Below the pieces are notes generated by a model. It had not been told where the DNA came from, did not search any database, and saw nothing but the letters and a program-made list of their open reading frames with translations. DNA of 64,000 bases, taken from positions 193,501-257,500 of the forward strand of contig JAODUO010000582.1 in NCBI GenBank assembly GCA_025642075.2. The letters run 5' to 3'. The DNA comes from Ridgeia piscesae. Lineage: Eukaryota > Annelida > Polychaeta > Sabellida > Siboglinidae. Below, piece after piece: positions 51,751 through 64,000 of this stretch (position 1 is the first letter of the stretch; the number at the start of each line of letters is the position of its first letter). Both the position numbers and the translations under genes were made by a program.

Positions 51751-54700
51751 AAGTTCACATCCCAGATGCATTCCCCTGCCTTCAGAGATAGGGACAGTGG
51801 GCTCTAGCAGTATTTGTTCCTGACAGAGGGAACTGGCATAGTGATTGGCGCACCCGATTATGGTGTAAAACTAAAAACTTAATTCTTATCCATTTGACAA
51901 TCCTGCTGCCTCTGATCTTAAAGTAAATGGCATTTTGTTCCACTTTGCCACACCCCAGCAAGACATGGATGATCAAACCAGGGTTGTTAAGATGTTTGCA
52001 GAAGATTACTGTTTCAGATCATTAGATCCTCTTACAATGAGTTACAGGACACTGGTGAGTTCTCGGCTGGCTGCTTTCTCTGAAGAAAGAATAAGGAATT
52101 CAGTTAATGGCAGACTCGATTGTCAGAGGGTCAGTAGAACTGAGACAGATACTTCTCCACCAGGTGTTGCCTCAGGAACGTTCTGGCGAATTCTATGTCA
52201 AGGACAGGTTAAAAAAGAATCTACTTGTGTTGTTGATATGTCAACCAGTCACTGCCTGGTCTCACAGACAGGCAGTCTCAGGACAGTCTCTACCATAGAG
52301 ACCCGTCCAACTTATGGCTTCATGAACAGCTGTTATCATGGATGCCCTCAGAAAAAAGTTGCTGGTTACCCATAGTAACCACAACAAGCTTTCTGTGAAT
52401 CTGGCAGAGTTTTATTAAGTGGTGTAGTAAAAGAAAAGCTAGTCCAATCTCGGCCATTTCACCTTTAGTGGACGACTTAATTCTTTTCTTCATTAAAAAA
52501 GAAACTACTGGGAGAGGGAGCTATTTCTACTACAGAGGGATAGTGAATGGCTATAGCAATTACGTTGCATGCCATGACTGGTGCGGGGTTGTTCCTTGTC
52601 ACACTATCAGGACTCTGATGAGAAAGATTTGTCATGTCATTGTCTTTTAGAAACACTTGTTTCTGGGAGTAGGAGTGAGCTTTCTTTGCATGGAAGCAAG
52701 ATTGGACTTCAGTTAGGTAGCCCCCCTTTCTGGCATATATCCATTTAGCAAAGAAGGGTGCAAATCTAGCTGTTTCTATTCCTGCTTTCACTTTCATATT
52801 AGGTGGGAACATGGAAAGATCTTTTACTGTGTGCGGTCAGGGCTGTAACAATTTACCTTCACAGAATCAAGGAAATTTGAAATGATACTAAATTATTTTG
52901 ACAGTCATTTCATCTGAACTATAAAGGTATCGTATCCCCAGTTACATTATCTAGAAGGGTAAGAAATTTATTTTCATTTTGTTAATAATGTGGAAAGGCC
53001 ATATTGCGATCTACTCCAAAAGCGCACTCAGTTCGAGCTTTGATGACTCGTTGGCATTTTTAAACAAACAGATTCTAGCTCCAGGCACTTGGAATGCACC
53101 AGACACCTTAATGTTATACAGTTTCAAGAACATAAATCACATAACTCTTCTGAGTGGCCGGATATCTTTAGTGGGAATTACCTGACGTACGTGAACTACC
53201 TTCCCACCAGCCTAACTGTGGATTCACTGATTGTTCTTATGGCAGTTTTCTGGCATAATGGAATTTCTAGCATTAAAATATTTCCATTAGCCTAGATATC
53301 GTCAGGAATTCATCTGCATCTGAAACATTACATAAATATTAGAAAGTAAAAACGGGCATTATCAGATGCATGATGGGAGAGAGGTTTTGCATTTGATCAG
53401 TCAGTTCATTGTTTCTAGGCCAATTGAAGTATATGTTTATACTAAAATTAAAAATATATCATAAATGTACACTCTGTTACATACACACACATGCTGGCAT
53501 GTGCTTGTGCACGCACTGAATATATTGTTAAGTTTTATAATTATATGCCGCTTATGCTATGCACTGTCAACAAGTTGCATTCTGAAGTTAGTTACCCCCT
53601 TTAACTGTTGCTAAAAAAACATGTATAATTAGATTAATATTTTTGTAATTTCACATGTGCCATATTTTCTTAAAATTTTAATTGCTGGGGTAGTGTATAT
53701 TTATATTTGGTACTTTTTGATACATTTGATTTTTTTTAATTGGACACTCAGAATGCAACTTTAGATCAGATGTTGGGACCACTCAGCTTGTCATTATTGT
53801 TATCTGGCTGGCACCAATGAGGGCATTGACTTGAGTCTTGAAGTGATTTATCATCCTGCTAGTAAGTGTGTAGTTCACAATTGTAGACGTTTACACATTT
53901 GCACAGAGTGAACTCATTCTCAGACGTCTCCCTCACCTAGAATAAGTATTTTTAAATGTTGATAATTCTCCTATAACTTATACTAATAACCGTTATTATC
54001 ACATTTACATATATTTACAAATTGGTTGTGAAATTCGCATTAAACTAATTTTGACACAGGCCATGATCTCATCCACACATTCTGTGCGAATTGATAAACT
54101 TGTGAACTGTTCATAACAATTGCCTCTGGGAGTTCTTTTCAGAGTCTGTGATATGGTTGGTATAAATGATCTCATTTTAGATTTGTTGTGTTTTCACTGG
54201 TGTGGCTGTTGCTTAGATAAAAGAAAAACAGTTTGGTACAGTTAAGAGAATGAGTTATTTTTTTAAACTATAAAAGGTTTGGATATGGATAATGACTTCA
54301 AACAAGATATTGTGAACACTTGATTTTAAATTATGTATTAAGCAGGAATATACAATTTGGAATAAACCTACATGGACATTCATGATTATAACAGTAGTAT
54401 GAGAAATGTTTGTAATAAATCGTACCTGACTCAGTTCTGTTGTTGCTTACTGATCTATGGGACAGTCATTGTGCATTAATTGCAGTGTGGCTGAATTCTT
54501 CCCAGAGAAATTGAAATGGTTCTTGCTAGAAGATCTGACAGAGAGTAAATCAATGTAAAGCAGTTCTCAGGACTGGAGGCTTCTATATAACAACTTACCT
54601 TTACTTTTTTTAATTAACATATTTGTTATAAATATATTAACAAAAAATTTCAAGTTTTAATATATGGAAATGTCCCATTCATTTGTAGTATTTTACATGT

Positions 54701-54976
54701 TAAACTTGCCTCCTAGCATATGTATTCATTCATAAAACATCCTTTTAACTTGTCTAAGATTAATTCAGCCACATTGCAATTACAACACAAACACTACTGA
54801 TGTGTTTATTATCTATACACCAATTAGAATTATATTATCCTTGTCAATTTTATATATACAATGGACAAGAAAAACGCACATTGCAGAGTTTGTGAGTGCT
54901 TATGAAGACGAGTGAGGAGACATGAAAATATGCCATTAAGGAGTTATGTCATATATATTACTGTGTACAGAAAACT

Positions 54977-55024
54977 ACATACATACATACATACATACAT
55001 ACATACATACATACATACATACAT
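54977..55024. repeat. (CATA)n microsatellite
   Basis: About 12 CATA units. Confidence 0.95.
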
Positions 55025-55175
55025 GTTAGCAGTGATATTTATTAACAGGTAGATATTACATACTTATAAACATGTAATTATATATACATAAGTATGTATA
55101 ATCATATGTACATATAGCTACATTTATTTGTGTAATATACAGTGCATACATACATGCATACAACCATAAGCTATG

Positions 55176-55209
<34 letters not shown>

Positions 55210-56276
55210 TATGTATGCATCAACACACAACACACGGCATCACATCTATATTTTAAATTAGTAGTTAAACAGAAGTCTATCACAGCTGAAACAAGTATGC
55301 TTTTTGTTGTGTTTAAACTTACAACAACTATACCACATATATTACCAGTCAGACCTTCATGAGAACATAACACTGGAACAGTGTGTATCAGTGGACCTGT
55401 TTGTATCGATTACATTGGCATAATTAAAAACTTCACAGTGGGGTTAAGATAATTTGCATTACCGTTGCTTATTGCAAGAACAATTAAATGCAGCAATGAC
55501 CAATGGGACACCTCTTAAGACTGCTTGGAGGACATGGGCATTGCAGTAGCAAGGAGAGCCCGACTACAACAGAGGTGTCTGGTAAGGTCTTGCAAGAGTT
55601 TTACATTCCACAAAGTACGAAGAAAATAAGTAATTACCAAGAATAAAATAGCTTTATTTCTTTCAATCACGGCAAGCTTCTAACACTATCATATTTGATG
55701 ATATGCAATTTTTTTAGGTGTACATGCCACTATGTATATGTGTTATAATATTATAGACAGTACAGAATGGATCTAAGATCTAGTACATTGATATCAACAT
55801 AAATTTAGGTTTCGAAAATCAAATAGAAACACTTATAATGGACTTATTTACATGTACATAAATACAACGAAACTGATGATGCAATTATTCACATTTAGAC
55901 CAAGCAAGAAAATTCCTGGACAAGCCGACTGATGCCTTTGAGTCTTAAATGTCAAGAGAGCATGAAATGGTTAACGTCGGTGATCACAGCTCAGACAAAA
56001 ACATAGTGATAAACACTGGAGAAAATTAAATAAGCGAGCAGATTTATATAAATTAACGGTTGTCTATGTGCTATGCCTAGTAAACAAATCAACTGGATAT
56101 TTTTCAACACTACGAAACTAAAGTCTAAACAGAAGACAACGTAGAAGCCCGATGTCTACGAAGCACAAATGTCAATAGGGCGTGAAATGGGTCAACTCAC
56201 TAATGGCGGCTCCCACGAAAATGTAAACACGGAAGCCGAAATGACACAAACTTAAACTCGACATGTGAAATGCGAG

Positions 56277-56315
56277 TGTTACTAGTGTAAGCTAGTGTTA
56301 CTAGTGTAAGCTAGT
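56277..56315 (+). promoter_or_regulatory. Tandem duplicated leader next to the MKRN2OS-like start codon
   Basis: The 19-bp sequence GTTACTAGTGTAAGCTAGT occurs twice in tandem (56278-56315), the second copy running into the ATG. Likely 5' UTR; any regulatory role is speculation. Confidence 0.4.
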
Positions 56316-59300
56316 ATGGCCAACGATCCGATTATGTGTTTTCATCATTGCCAGACTGACGCCAGCTTGCTATGTTTGAGTTTGCCGCCCGTATGCCCCC
56401 TGTGTGAAGGAGAAGTTTACACGACCCCCATGAAAGTGCCCCCCTTCAGACTCCCCTCGCCCTTCCTTCATTCCACCGAAGCGCCATACTGCGTTGTTTT
56501 GAGGCCTACACATGGCACTTTCCTCGAGTAAGTAACGCAGTACGAAGGTACCCAAAACATATGTTTGTTCTACCCAAAACAAACCAGTGAAATTGAAAAA
56601 GCCTACCCAATATGGCAATAACTAGCCTAAATTATTACTGCTCCTGGTTATTAATATCAGGGCCGTTTCAAAAAGGTTTTTACTTTTTATGTATATCAGA
56701 ACTGCAAAGGCAATTTCTTAAAATTGTCCATATATATCCCCCAAAGGGTAAAATCAGGTGATGTCATTGCATCATTTATTCTTTGCAGTGTTGATTTTCT
56801 GTTCTAAATTTACGTTTACAAAATATATTGCAATTTTTGTATTTTATTTGAGATGTTTAGCATTAAGCACACAGTTTATGCCTTTGCATTTCCGATACCT
56901 GTGTGATGCACTAGCTGTGTGTAGCTGTGGCATCGCATGGCTTATTTACATAATTTCCATAGAATTAAATTGGTTTAAGACACGTTTTACAAACTAATAT
57001 CTTTATACTGGAAGTGATGTAGAATGACATTCCGAACAGATATACATAACAAATAATGAAAATATAATTATTTTCCTATATCTGTATTGCTTTAGTTAAG
57101 ATTTAGTAATGATCATCATTAGTGACTCTGTCTAAGGCAATTTTTTTTTATCAATAATCAATATAATAATATTATATGTACTCAACAGTGGTACGTTAAA
57201 TAGTAGAACAGGGTTATCCATAAAGAATGTCATGCTATAATGTTCTTTTTCAAGACTGCTTCGTAAAGGCTGTCCTAATGTCACACTTGGTACATCATTT
57301 GGACATTATACAGATTTCATGCCATCCATAGTATACAACCCAAACCCAGGATTAACCAGGCAAGAATCCTTGGCCGTAATTTGTTCCATTTTGGCTACAT
57401 GTTTTCAATTCATTTTTGGTTTCCTAGTTTGAACAGCCACAACAACAAATTCCAAAGTTTTGTGCCACAAAAATTTTCCTGAGTTAAATCTGGGGATGCT
57501 ACTGGGTCAATTTAAGTGCAAAACTTAGCACCCTTAATTTGAGGAACTGCCCTAATAATAATAGGCTAAAGAGGCACTGGGTGCAGGGAATACCAGAGAT
57601 AGATGCTCCACAGTTAATAAATATAGTTTTGTCATATGGTCCATGTTCCATTTATATACTTATGAGTTGTTTAGTAACGTCTTGCAATCTCTTCTGCTGC
57701 AGGGATTATTCAAATGCTGCGAATTTACATGTTGGTGTGACCAATTCTAGGGGTGAGTTTGTGATTTGAGACATCTAATATTAGTATATATTATTTGTGC
57801 TTTGTGTAAACCATAATAATAAGTTTCCCTAATAACTATTCTTTGAATTTATAATCACCGATGTCACATAGATCGAGGCAATACAGGTTGGTATGACGTG
57901 AAATATAAAGCCACTGAATATTATACTGGGTACCTGGTACATGTAGTAAAGAACGTTACATTTAAAAGTGAAGAATCAACAGCTGCATTGTTACTTACTT
58001 AGTTACTTAATCCTCTTTGTGTCCACTGGTATATAAGGTGGAAACTGGTGGAAACTGTTCCATGTACATTTTGATAATGGCTTTAATCGGAATCAGAATT
58101 TAAAATTTCACCATCTCTTTGAATCTTATCGTTACTTGTTTAAGTTGTTTTTACTCTTTAATCTGTGTTGTCCAGGTCCAGGTGCATGGTTAAGTACAGT
58201 ATTGTAAAAGCAATTATTTTGTTCTTTTCCATTTTTCTACCAGCAACTCCCTTTCTCCATCTTTCATTCTCCCCTGGCCTTCTCAGACTCCTCCTAATAC
58301 TTTCCTCCCGTATCAACTGTGGTGATGTCGTTTCTCATGTCCTTGACGTTTTCTGCCTCCTCTCTGAGCTAGTTTGCCTGTGTCAGTCCTGAAAAAGTAG
58401 CCTACCCTTAGCATCCACCATCTCACCAATCATTGGCTGCATTGCATCTCAACCCCTTTCTTAGGTCATTCAACTTTATTGTTTACACATTTCGTTTTTG
58501 TTATGCTACAAATTTACAGTTTATCCTGTTGTTCACTCTACGCTACAGCCTCTAGATTACACAGGCATGTCGATGTAGCACTCTCAACTTTTTTGAAATG
58601 TTTTCATCCATCTGCCTTTATGCAAGAATTTGCTCCTGCTTGTATTCAATGTCACATCTCTACTGCCTAATTCCCATCTACTGTAACCTTTCCTTTTCTC
58701 TGCACACAAACCATCTACTTGCTTAATCTGAGTTATCTCCTAGCCATCCTACCACATGTTCCTCTCCTCTCATGCAAGAAATTGCTGCACAATAGATCAA
58801 TGGGGCAATGGTGCAGGTCTGCCTTCCAATTGCAATTTAATTCACCTCACATTGCCTGTCATTTTGAAGAGACATTAAAAGCCACTGATCTCTTCTATCT
58901 AGTGTTTATACCAGGAATGGAGTAAACATGTAACCTGTCACGGACTCACAGAATAGTGGTCTCTCTCTCTAATACATTTGATGTTGCTCCCATGGCCAGA
59001 GTTGCTTCCAGTCTGTTGGGTGAGATATGCTGCACATGCAAAGTAGACAATCTACATTTTATCATTGCACAGTCTTTCAGAAATTCCTCTATTTTCAAAA
59101 AAGTTCCCAATGAGGAGTGTGGTTGGTCTTATCTATGTGATACCATGTGACAGCCACATGCTGCCAGTGTTACATTCAGTATTTGGTATGTAGAAGCAAA
59201 TATTCGAATACACAAAACTGTTCAATTGCTCGTGCAGTTGGGAGGGGTCTTTATACTGGAATTTTCAGAAATTTCATACCCATCTTCAAATTGGAGCGGG

Positions 59301-60134
59301 TATTAATGCTATTCTCACAGGTCATATGTCATGATTTATGTCACTGTACTGTTGTATACATATAATATAACAACCATGGTACAACTGTGCTGTGTGTTCA
59401 CAGGTGCTGTGTACGACTACAATGAGAAAGGTGTGAATCGGAGTCTAGAAGGCTGGGACCAGTGTGTGTGTGTCCCTGTCTTGCAGCAGTATGACGAAAA
59501 GTGCATTGCATTGTGGGACCAGAAGTTGGAGCAGCACTCCGCCTACAACACGTGGCACCCTGAGAGGTGAGAACGCAGCCTGTTGTATCATGATTGAGTA
59601 TCGTGGAGTTATTAAAAATCTTATTTTATTTTGAAACATACCGTAATTGTTTATTCACCAATGTAAAAGCTGCGTCATTCATGTGTTCACAATTTTGAAG
59701 TTAACCTTTCCCCATGTATTGATGCAACCCATAAATTTTGGCCTGGGATTGCATTGTCGGGTATTTCCTATACCATGATAATATCGTGATGCCAGCCCGC
59801 ATCATACAAGTGAAATAGCTTTGTACTAGTATTATTACAGCAGCACAACAACACTACGACAGGCAGCTATTGCAAGAGTAAAACTACCCACAGTAATAAC
59901 TTCCTATGATGATGCTTTTGCAGGTATTCACAGACTGACAACAACTGCTACGACTTTGTGTTGGGTTTCCTGCGGTTGCTTGAACTACAGGATACCATAC
60001 CAGCCATAGCAAGTCGACCAGAGTTCTGTGATCAATTCATTGTACCGAAAACTACAGAGGCCGCTCGCTACATCAGTTTGTATCGCAAGTTGCGACAGGA
60101 ATATGTCACAGTGCAATACAACACAGCCTTGTGA
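56316..60134 (+). CDS. MKRN2OS: MKRN2OS-like conserved protein of unknown function
   Basis: Seen: four plus-strand exons, 56316-56527, 57703-57752, 59404-59566 and 59924-60134, phases 2/1/2 all matching, total 636 bp, 211 aa. The start ATG opens MANDPIMCFHHC; CPLCEGEVYTTP is near residue 30. Exon 2 reads DYSNAANLHVGVTNSRG, exon 3 VYDYNEKGVNRSLEGWDQC and YNTWHPER, exon 4 NNCYDFVLGFLRLL and QFIVPKTTEAARYISLYRKL. This layout (GxVxDYDE-G, GWxQC, W-P-R, NCYxF.L.F, FVxPxT..A..Y..LYR) matches what I know of the vertebrate MKRN2OS family, which has no established function. Odd: the last codons and stop lie within the first unit of a 39-bp minisatellite. I see no makorin gene in the window, so the 'opposite strand' arrangement is not shown here. 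Assignment is from remembered family features, not a search. Confidence 0.83.
57770..59403 (+). other. Intron 2 of the MKRN2OS-like gene
   Basis: The 1.65-kb intron contains a pyrimidine-rich plus-strand section (about 58230-58760). No exon recognised. Confidence 0.4.
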
Positions 60135-60999
60135 CAACACGATGTCACAGTGCAATACAACACAGCCTTGTGACAACACGATGTCACAGTGCAACACAAC
60201 ACAGCCTTGTGACAACACGATGTCACAGTGCAATACAACACAGCCTTGTGACAACACGATGTCACAGTGCAATACAACACAGCCTTGTGACAACACGATG
60301 TCACAGTGCAATACAACACAGCCTTGTGACAACACGATGTCACAGTGCAATACAACACAGCCTTGTGACAACACGATGTCACAGTGCAATACAACACAGC
60401 CTTGTGACAACACGATGTCACAGTGCAATACAACACAGCCTTGTGACAACACGATGTCACAGTGCAATACAACACAGCCTTGTGACAACACGATGTCACA
60501 GTGCAATACAACACAGCCTTGTGACAACACGATGTCACAGTGCAATACAACACAGCCTTGTGACAACACGATGTCACAGTGCAATACAACACAGCCTTGT
60601 GACAACACGATGTCACAGTGCAATACAACACAGCCTTGTGACAACACGATGTCACAGTGCAATACAACACAGCCTTGTGACAACACGATGTCACAGTGCA
60701 ATACAACACAGCCTTGTGACAACACGATGTCACAGTGCAATACAACACAGCCTTGTGACAACACGATGTCACAGTGCAATACAACACAGCCTTGTGACAA
60801 CACGATGTCACAGTGCAATACAACACAGCCTTGTGACAACACGATGTCACAGTGCAATACAACACAGCCTTGTGACAACACGATGTCACAGTGCAATACA
60901 ACACAGCCTTGTGACAACACGATGTCACAGTGCAATACAACACAGCCTTGTGACAACACGATGTCACAGTGCAATACAACACAGCCTTGTGACAACACG
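60103..60999. repeat. 39-bp minisatellite, 23 copies, seeded in a coding terminus
   Basis: Exactly 23 units of 39 bp starting ATGTCACAGTGCAATACAAC. By eye the copies are identical except one T-to-C change in the third unit (near 60196). The first unit carries the final codons and stop of the MKRN2OS-like gene; the rest lie in its 3' UTR. Divisibility by 3 leaves long open frames on both strands (up to 350 codons), which are artefacts. Confidence 0.97.
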
Positions 61000-61321
61000 A
61001 GCTCTAGACGTAGAGCAGTGCAAGTGGATTGTGACATTTATAACTAATTATGGTGCTTTTTAACACACTAATATTGGGATCTCGTGATATTCCAGTATGA
61101 CATGCACATTTTGATTGGGATGGACACAGGCGTTTTGAACCCCAAAATGCCTACAGCCAACAACTTTTTCCCCGACAATGAAATGCACAAATATTCAACA
61201 TCCAGTTTTTGATTGCTTGCAGGTTTTTTGCAAGGCAATATTATTCAAGTGAAGAGTGTGTCAATATTGTGTACATTATTTATGACTTACAAAATCATAT
61301 TACTGCTCATGAACACCTGCG

Positions 61322-61576
61322 GCAATGAGATAACATTCTGTGGGTAATGAGATAACATTCTGTGGGTAATGAGATAACATTCTGTGGGTAATGAGATAAC
61401 ATTCTGTGGGTAATGAGATAACATTCTGGGGTAATGAGATAACATTCTGTGGGTAATGAGATAACATTCTGTGGGTAATGAGATAACATTCTGTGGGTAA
61501 TGAGATAACATTCTGTGGGTAATGAGATAACATTCTGTGGGTAATGAGATAATATTCTGTGGGTAATGAGATAACA
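61322..61576. repeat. 22-bp minisatellite, about 11-12 copies
   Basis: Unit GGGTAATGAGATAACATTCT plus GT. One copy has a 2-bp deletion near 61430 and one has ATATTCT for ACATTCT. It starts about 320 bp after the 39-bp array. Confidence 0.97.
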
Positions 61577-62944
61577 GTCCATTGCAACATACTGAAAGTC
61601 CTTTAGTTGTGAAACCCAACGTATCATTGTGAGCCCAGTATCATGCCAGTGTCTTATCTTTAATTATTATATTAAGACATATCAACACATGCAATTCCAT
61701 TCACACAGCTGTGTGGGAACGTCTAACAGGATTTTTTGTTTTATAATTGTGATATTTCCAAAGGGCCTTTACTACATTCCTGCTGACAATATTTTAGTTA
61801 CAGTTAGGCAATTACTTAAATTTATGTGGTTGTAACATTGACGTGGCTATGTCATACAATAGACGTGTATTGCACAATTAATGAGATAATATAATGTAAA
61901 ATTAGTTTTGTATATATATTTAAAGTTGTGATTTATGTATTTTTTACAAATCTAATTAGTATGGATATGTGTCTCGTGATGGTAGTTTTGTAACGAGAAA
62001 TTGTTTACATAAATATTATTTAAAGACGCAATGTTTTTTCATGATGCAGAATTTCCCAATTCCCTCCACACAGCCTTGTGTTAACATTGATTCTTGTTGG
62101 AAGTAATCCAGGTAAATGATAAACTGTAATTAAGTCAGAATGATCAAACATATGTAATTATTAATTTTTGTGACATGATTTATAAATGTCTAGCGTAGCT
62201 TAACATGGTCAGTTTGGTTAAAGTGCGATGACATAATTTGCGAAGACAGTGACAAATTATATTACACTCGTATAAATATGTGATTGTATTTAAACAGAAC
62301 AAATGCTAACATAGTAATACTGTTTCTATACGCCATAGTAGGCATGAGAGATCTAACTGCTTAGATGTTTACATGTCTTGGTGCATTTTTGATAACTGTT
62401 GTTGTCATTGAAGAAATGAAAATAATTCCTTTGAAGCTAGTTAATTATTGTAATAATGAATGTTGTCACAGTGTGAACAATTACTTATTGGTAATGTTAT
62501 ACAGTTTGTTACTTGTTATATAAAACAAAAGTGGAAATACTGATTGTTGTGTGGGAGTCTGTAGCAGTAGTTTAATTAGTAACTGCAGCAGTAGTTACCT
62601 GCCAACTCTTATTTGACATCCGGGCGATTCTTCCGGAGTTCTACAGGTGTCGACACGTCTCCCGTAGTGTCTCGCTGACCCTTACGGTGTCAACAGAAGA
62701 CAGGGTAATGTCGAAAATTTGAAGCGAAAACCCGAGAGGTTTACATGTATTCCGGCAGATCGGGGGTCGTTGTTCTCCTCTTCACGATGTTGTCAGCGGT
62801 CAAGGTCAAGTTGGCCATGGTTCCATTACTGGTGTTTAGTCATCCTTTTCTTTTTCTTCTTTTATTGCATTTTTCGGTACCAACCTTCTCACTTTCACTG
62901 CATCTTTTTTAGTTTTCTCAATTCCTCTCCCTTTTTTCAAGTCC
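61577..62944. other. Gene-free stretch
   Basis: AT-rich 3' flank of the MKRN2OS-like gene; no exon, RNA gene or recognised repeat. Confidence 0.45.
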
Positions 62945-63449
62945 ATTAATGCAATCCCCCATCTTAGTTTCGAAATGTGTCACCACTCAAATGGGATCAA
63001 ATTGCATTAAGTGCAGGAATCCGCTGGTTCAGTCATAGGCAATAAGCATCCACCAGACTGCAATACAACAGGAAGGTGTAACTGGGCAAACAAAAAATAA
63101 TCTATTATGTGCTTGATGGTTAGTGCCTACTAATATATCAAAAGAGGGTCCAAAATAATAGAGCCCGGCACGATGAATATTTACAGGACTAAGATCAAGT
63201 TACCCGCTACAGCCAACCAAGCAATTTATCTAGTGATTTTCCACTGGGTAGTGGGAAGTTTATATCTGAGTATATTTACTTTACTGTTAGGCCCACGTAG
63301 GGTTTTTATGAGAGGGGAGTGATCAATCTCGCTATATGCCCGTATTTTTTCTGAACTGAAAAGGTGGAGGGACATTTTCTATGCTACCCCCCTCAGGTTG
63401 AAAAGTGGGGGGACGCGTCGCTCTCGTCCTCCACCGATCGACGCCCATG
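62945..63449 (-). mobile_element. Partial second copy of the hAT-like element
   Basis: Reads in inverted orientation relative to 34026-35526. Its right end CCGATCGACGCCCATG corresponds to that element's left terminus, followed inward by the GGGGGGACGCGTC and AAAAGTGGGGGGAC motifs and one copy of the internal unit. On the left, about 62970-63055 matches the 35000-35110 part (TGATCCCATTTGAGTG in inverse, GGAATCCGCTGGTTC). The other terminus was not found, so it is truncated or diverged. Confidence 0.8.
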
Positions 63450-64000
63450 GCAGCAGCAACAGCAGCAACAGCAACAGCAGCAGCAGCACTAGTCCAGCCG
63501 TCAGCCGTGTGTAGACAACTAGACTATATGAACAGTAGCCTACTTTGTCAACGAGACAGCGCATTATATTATATTATATAACTGCATAAATATGCTCACA
63601 TGCAATAATATTCCGTGATCGGACTTTATGTCTATATTGTAAAAATGGGAAAGACAACGGTGATAGTAATATATTAACCACGCACGCCAATACATTACCA
63701 AATACATTTGGTTGGATGTGACGTTTATGTAACATAACAAAAGATTTATCAACTTTTATTGCATAATTTGATCGAATGTTGTGCGTAACTGGATCAGTCA
63801 TTGTTCGGGCTCGATAAATGATGTCACACACGGCCTAGACAGCTCATCTGGTGTCGGAACATAATGCAGACTTATGCAGTTTACTTATAGTTATGTTGTG
63901 TCAGTTTATTAAACAGAATACCTGTACGCACGCTTAATTACGTTGCTATTATTGTATCCTCAATGTATCGGCGCAATAGTTAATATTACGAATGTAGATA
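63450..64000. other. Gene-free right edge
   Basis: A short CAG/CAA trinucleotide run at 63449-63490 borders the hAT copy; the rest shows no recognised feature. Confidence 0.4.

Larger units (their letters stand above)
50115..56315. other. Gene-free stretch before the MKRN2OS-like gene
   Basis: Frames at 50813-51163, 51935-52375 and 52477-52812 (minus) have no recognised motif or splice support. It contains small tandem repeats (listed separately), an imperfect ~37-bp duplication at 50520-50590, CATA repeats at 54977-55024 and TA runs at 55176-55211. Confidence 0.45.

Noticed and set aside
51935..52375. 146-codon plus frame downstream of the IAP remnant
   Set aside because: No motif, no splice support, and a competing frame of similar quality overlaps it.
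52477..52812. 111-codon minus frame
   Set aside because: No known family recognised and no coding context; likely chance or an old repeat.
56370..56618. Minus-strand 82-codon frame opposite the MKRN2OS-like first exon
   Set aside because: Antisense shadow without Met context, motif or splice sites; the plus frame joins to three further exons in phase.
59985..61063. Four open frames of 300-350 codons with 13-residue repeats
   Set aside because: Artefacts of the 39-bp minisatellite. The real gene frame ends at the stop at 60132-60134 inside the first unit.
60103..61576. Regular arrays that superficially resemble CRISPR
   Set aside because: Units are contiguous without unique spacers, the genome is eukaryotic and no cas genes occur.

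Overview
This is eukaryotic, intron-rich, AT-rich nuclear DNA. Spliced exons with GT/AG borders and matching phases, very abundant microsatellites, non-LTR retrotransposon relics and a doubled BIR/RING gene point to an invertebrate, most likely a lophotrochozoan such as a mollusc. That placement is inferred from gene style and repeat content, not from any diagnostic marker. No bacterial operons, CRISPR arrays or rRNA genes were seen, and no tRNA gene was recognised by eye.

Five gene models can be assembled exon by exon with phase-compatible junctions. On the minus strand they are: a NUS1-like cis-prenyltransferase subunit (596-5173, last exon weak); a type II membrane SGNH/PC-esterase protein of NXPE style (7543-10195); a ZnT2/3/8-type SLC30 zinc transporter with nine coding exons (12843-21503, 449 aa); and an inhibitor-of-apoptosis protein with three BIR domains and a C-terminal RING (25025-29028, 506 aa). 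On the plus strand is a MKRN2OS-like gene (56316-60134, 211 aa). A second IAP locus (40103-50106, plus strand) is an inverted paralogue of the first. It has a frameshift in BIR1, a misspaced BIR3 and a RING that lost its first Cys pair, with BIR relics just upstream, so it looks like a decaying copy.

The region between the IAP paralogues (29-40 kb) is a mobile-element cluster. It holds a 1.5-kb non-autonomous hAT-like element with an 8-bp target duplication, a ~0.46-kb repeat family in inverted orientation (one copy interrupted by a 5'-truncated LINE), and MITE-like palindromes. A second, partial hAT copy lies at the right edge. LINE reverse-transcriptase fragments also occur at 25.8, 42, 44 and 45 kb.

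Tandem arrays are striking: a 39-bp minisatellite of 23 nearly identical copies that starts inside the last codons of the MKRN2OS-like gene; an 18-bp array of about 84 copies; a 15-bp array of 18 copies; and a 48-bp array beside a zinc-transporter exon. Many long open frames in these arrays are repeat artefacts. The most interesting points are the 120-bp identical tract shared by the two IAP RING ends, the histidine-free loop of the zinc transporter, the minisatellite born from a coding terminus, and the LINE/empty-site pair.
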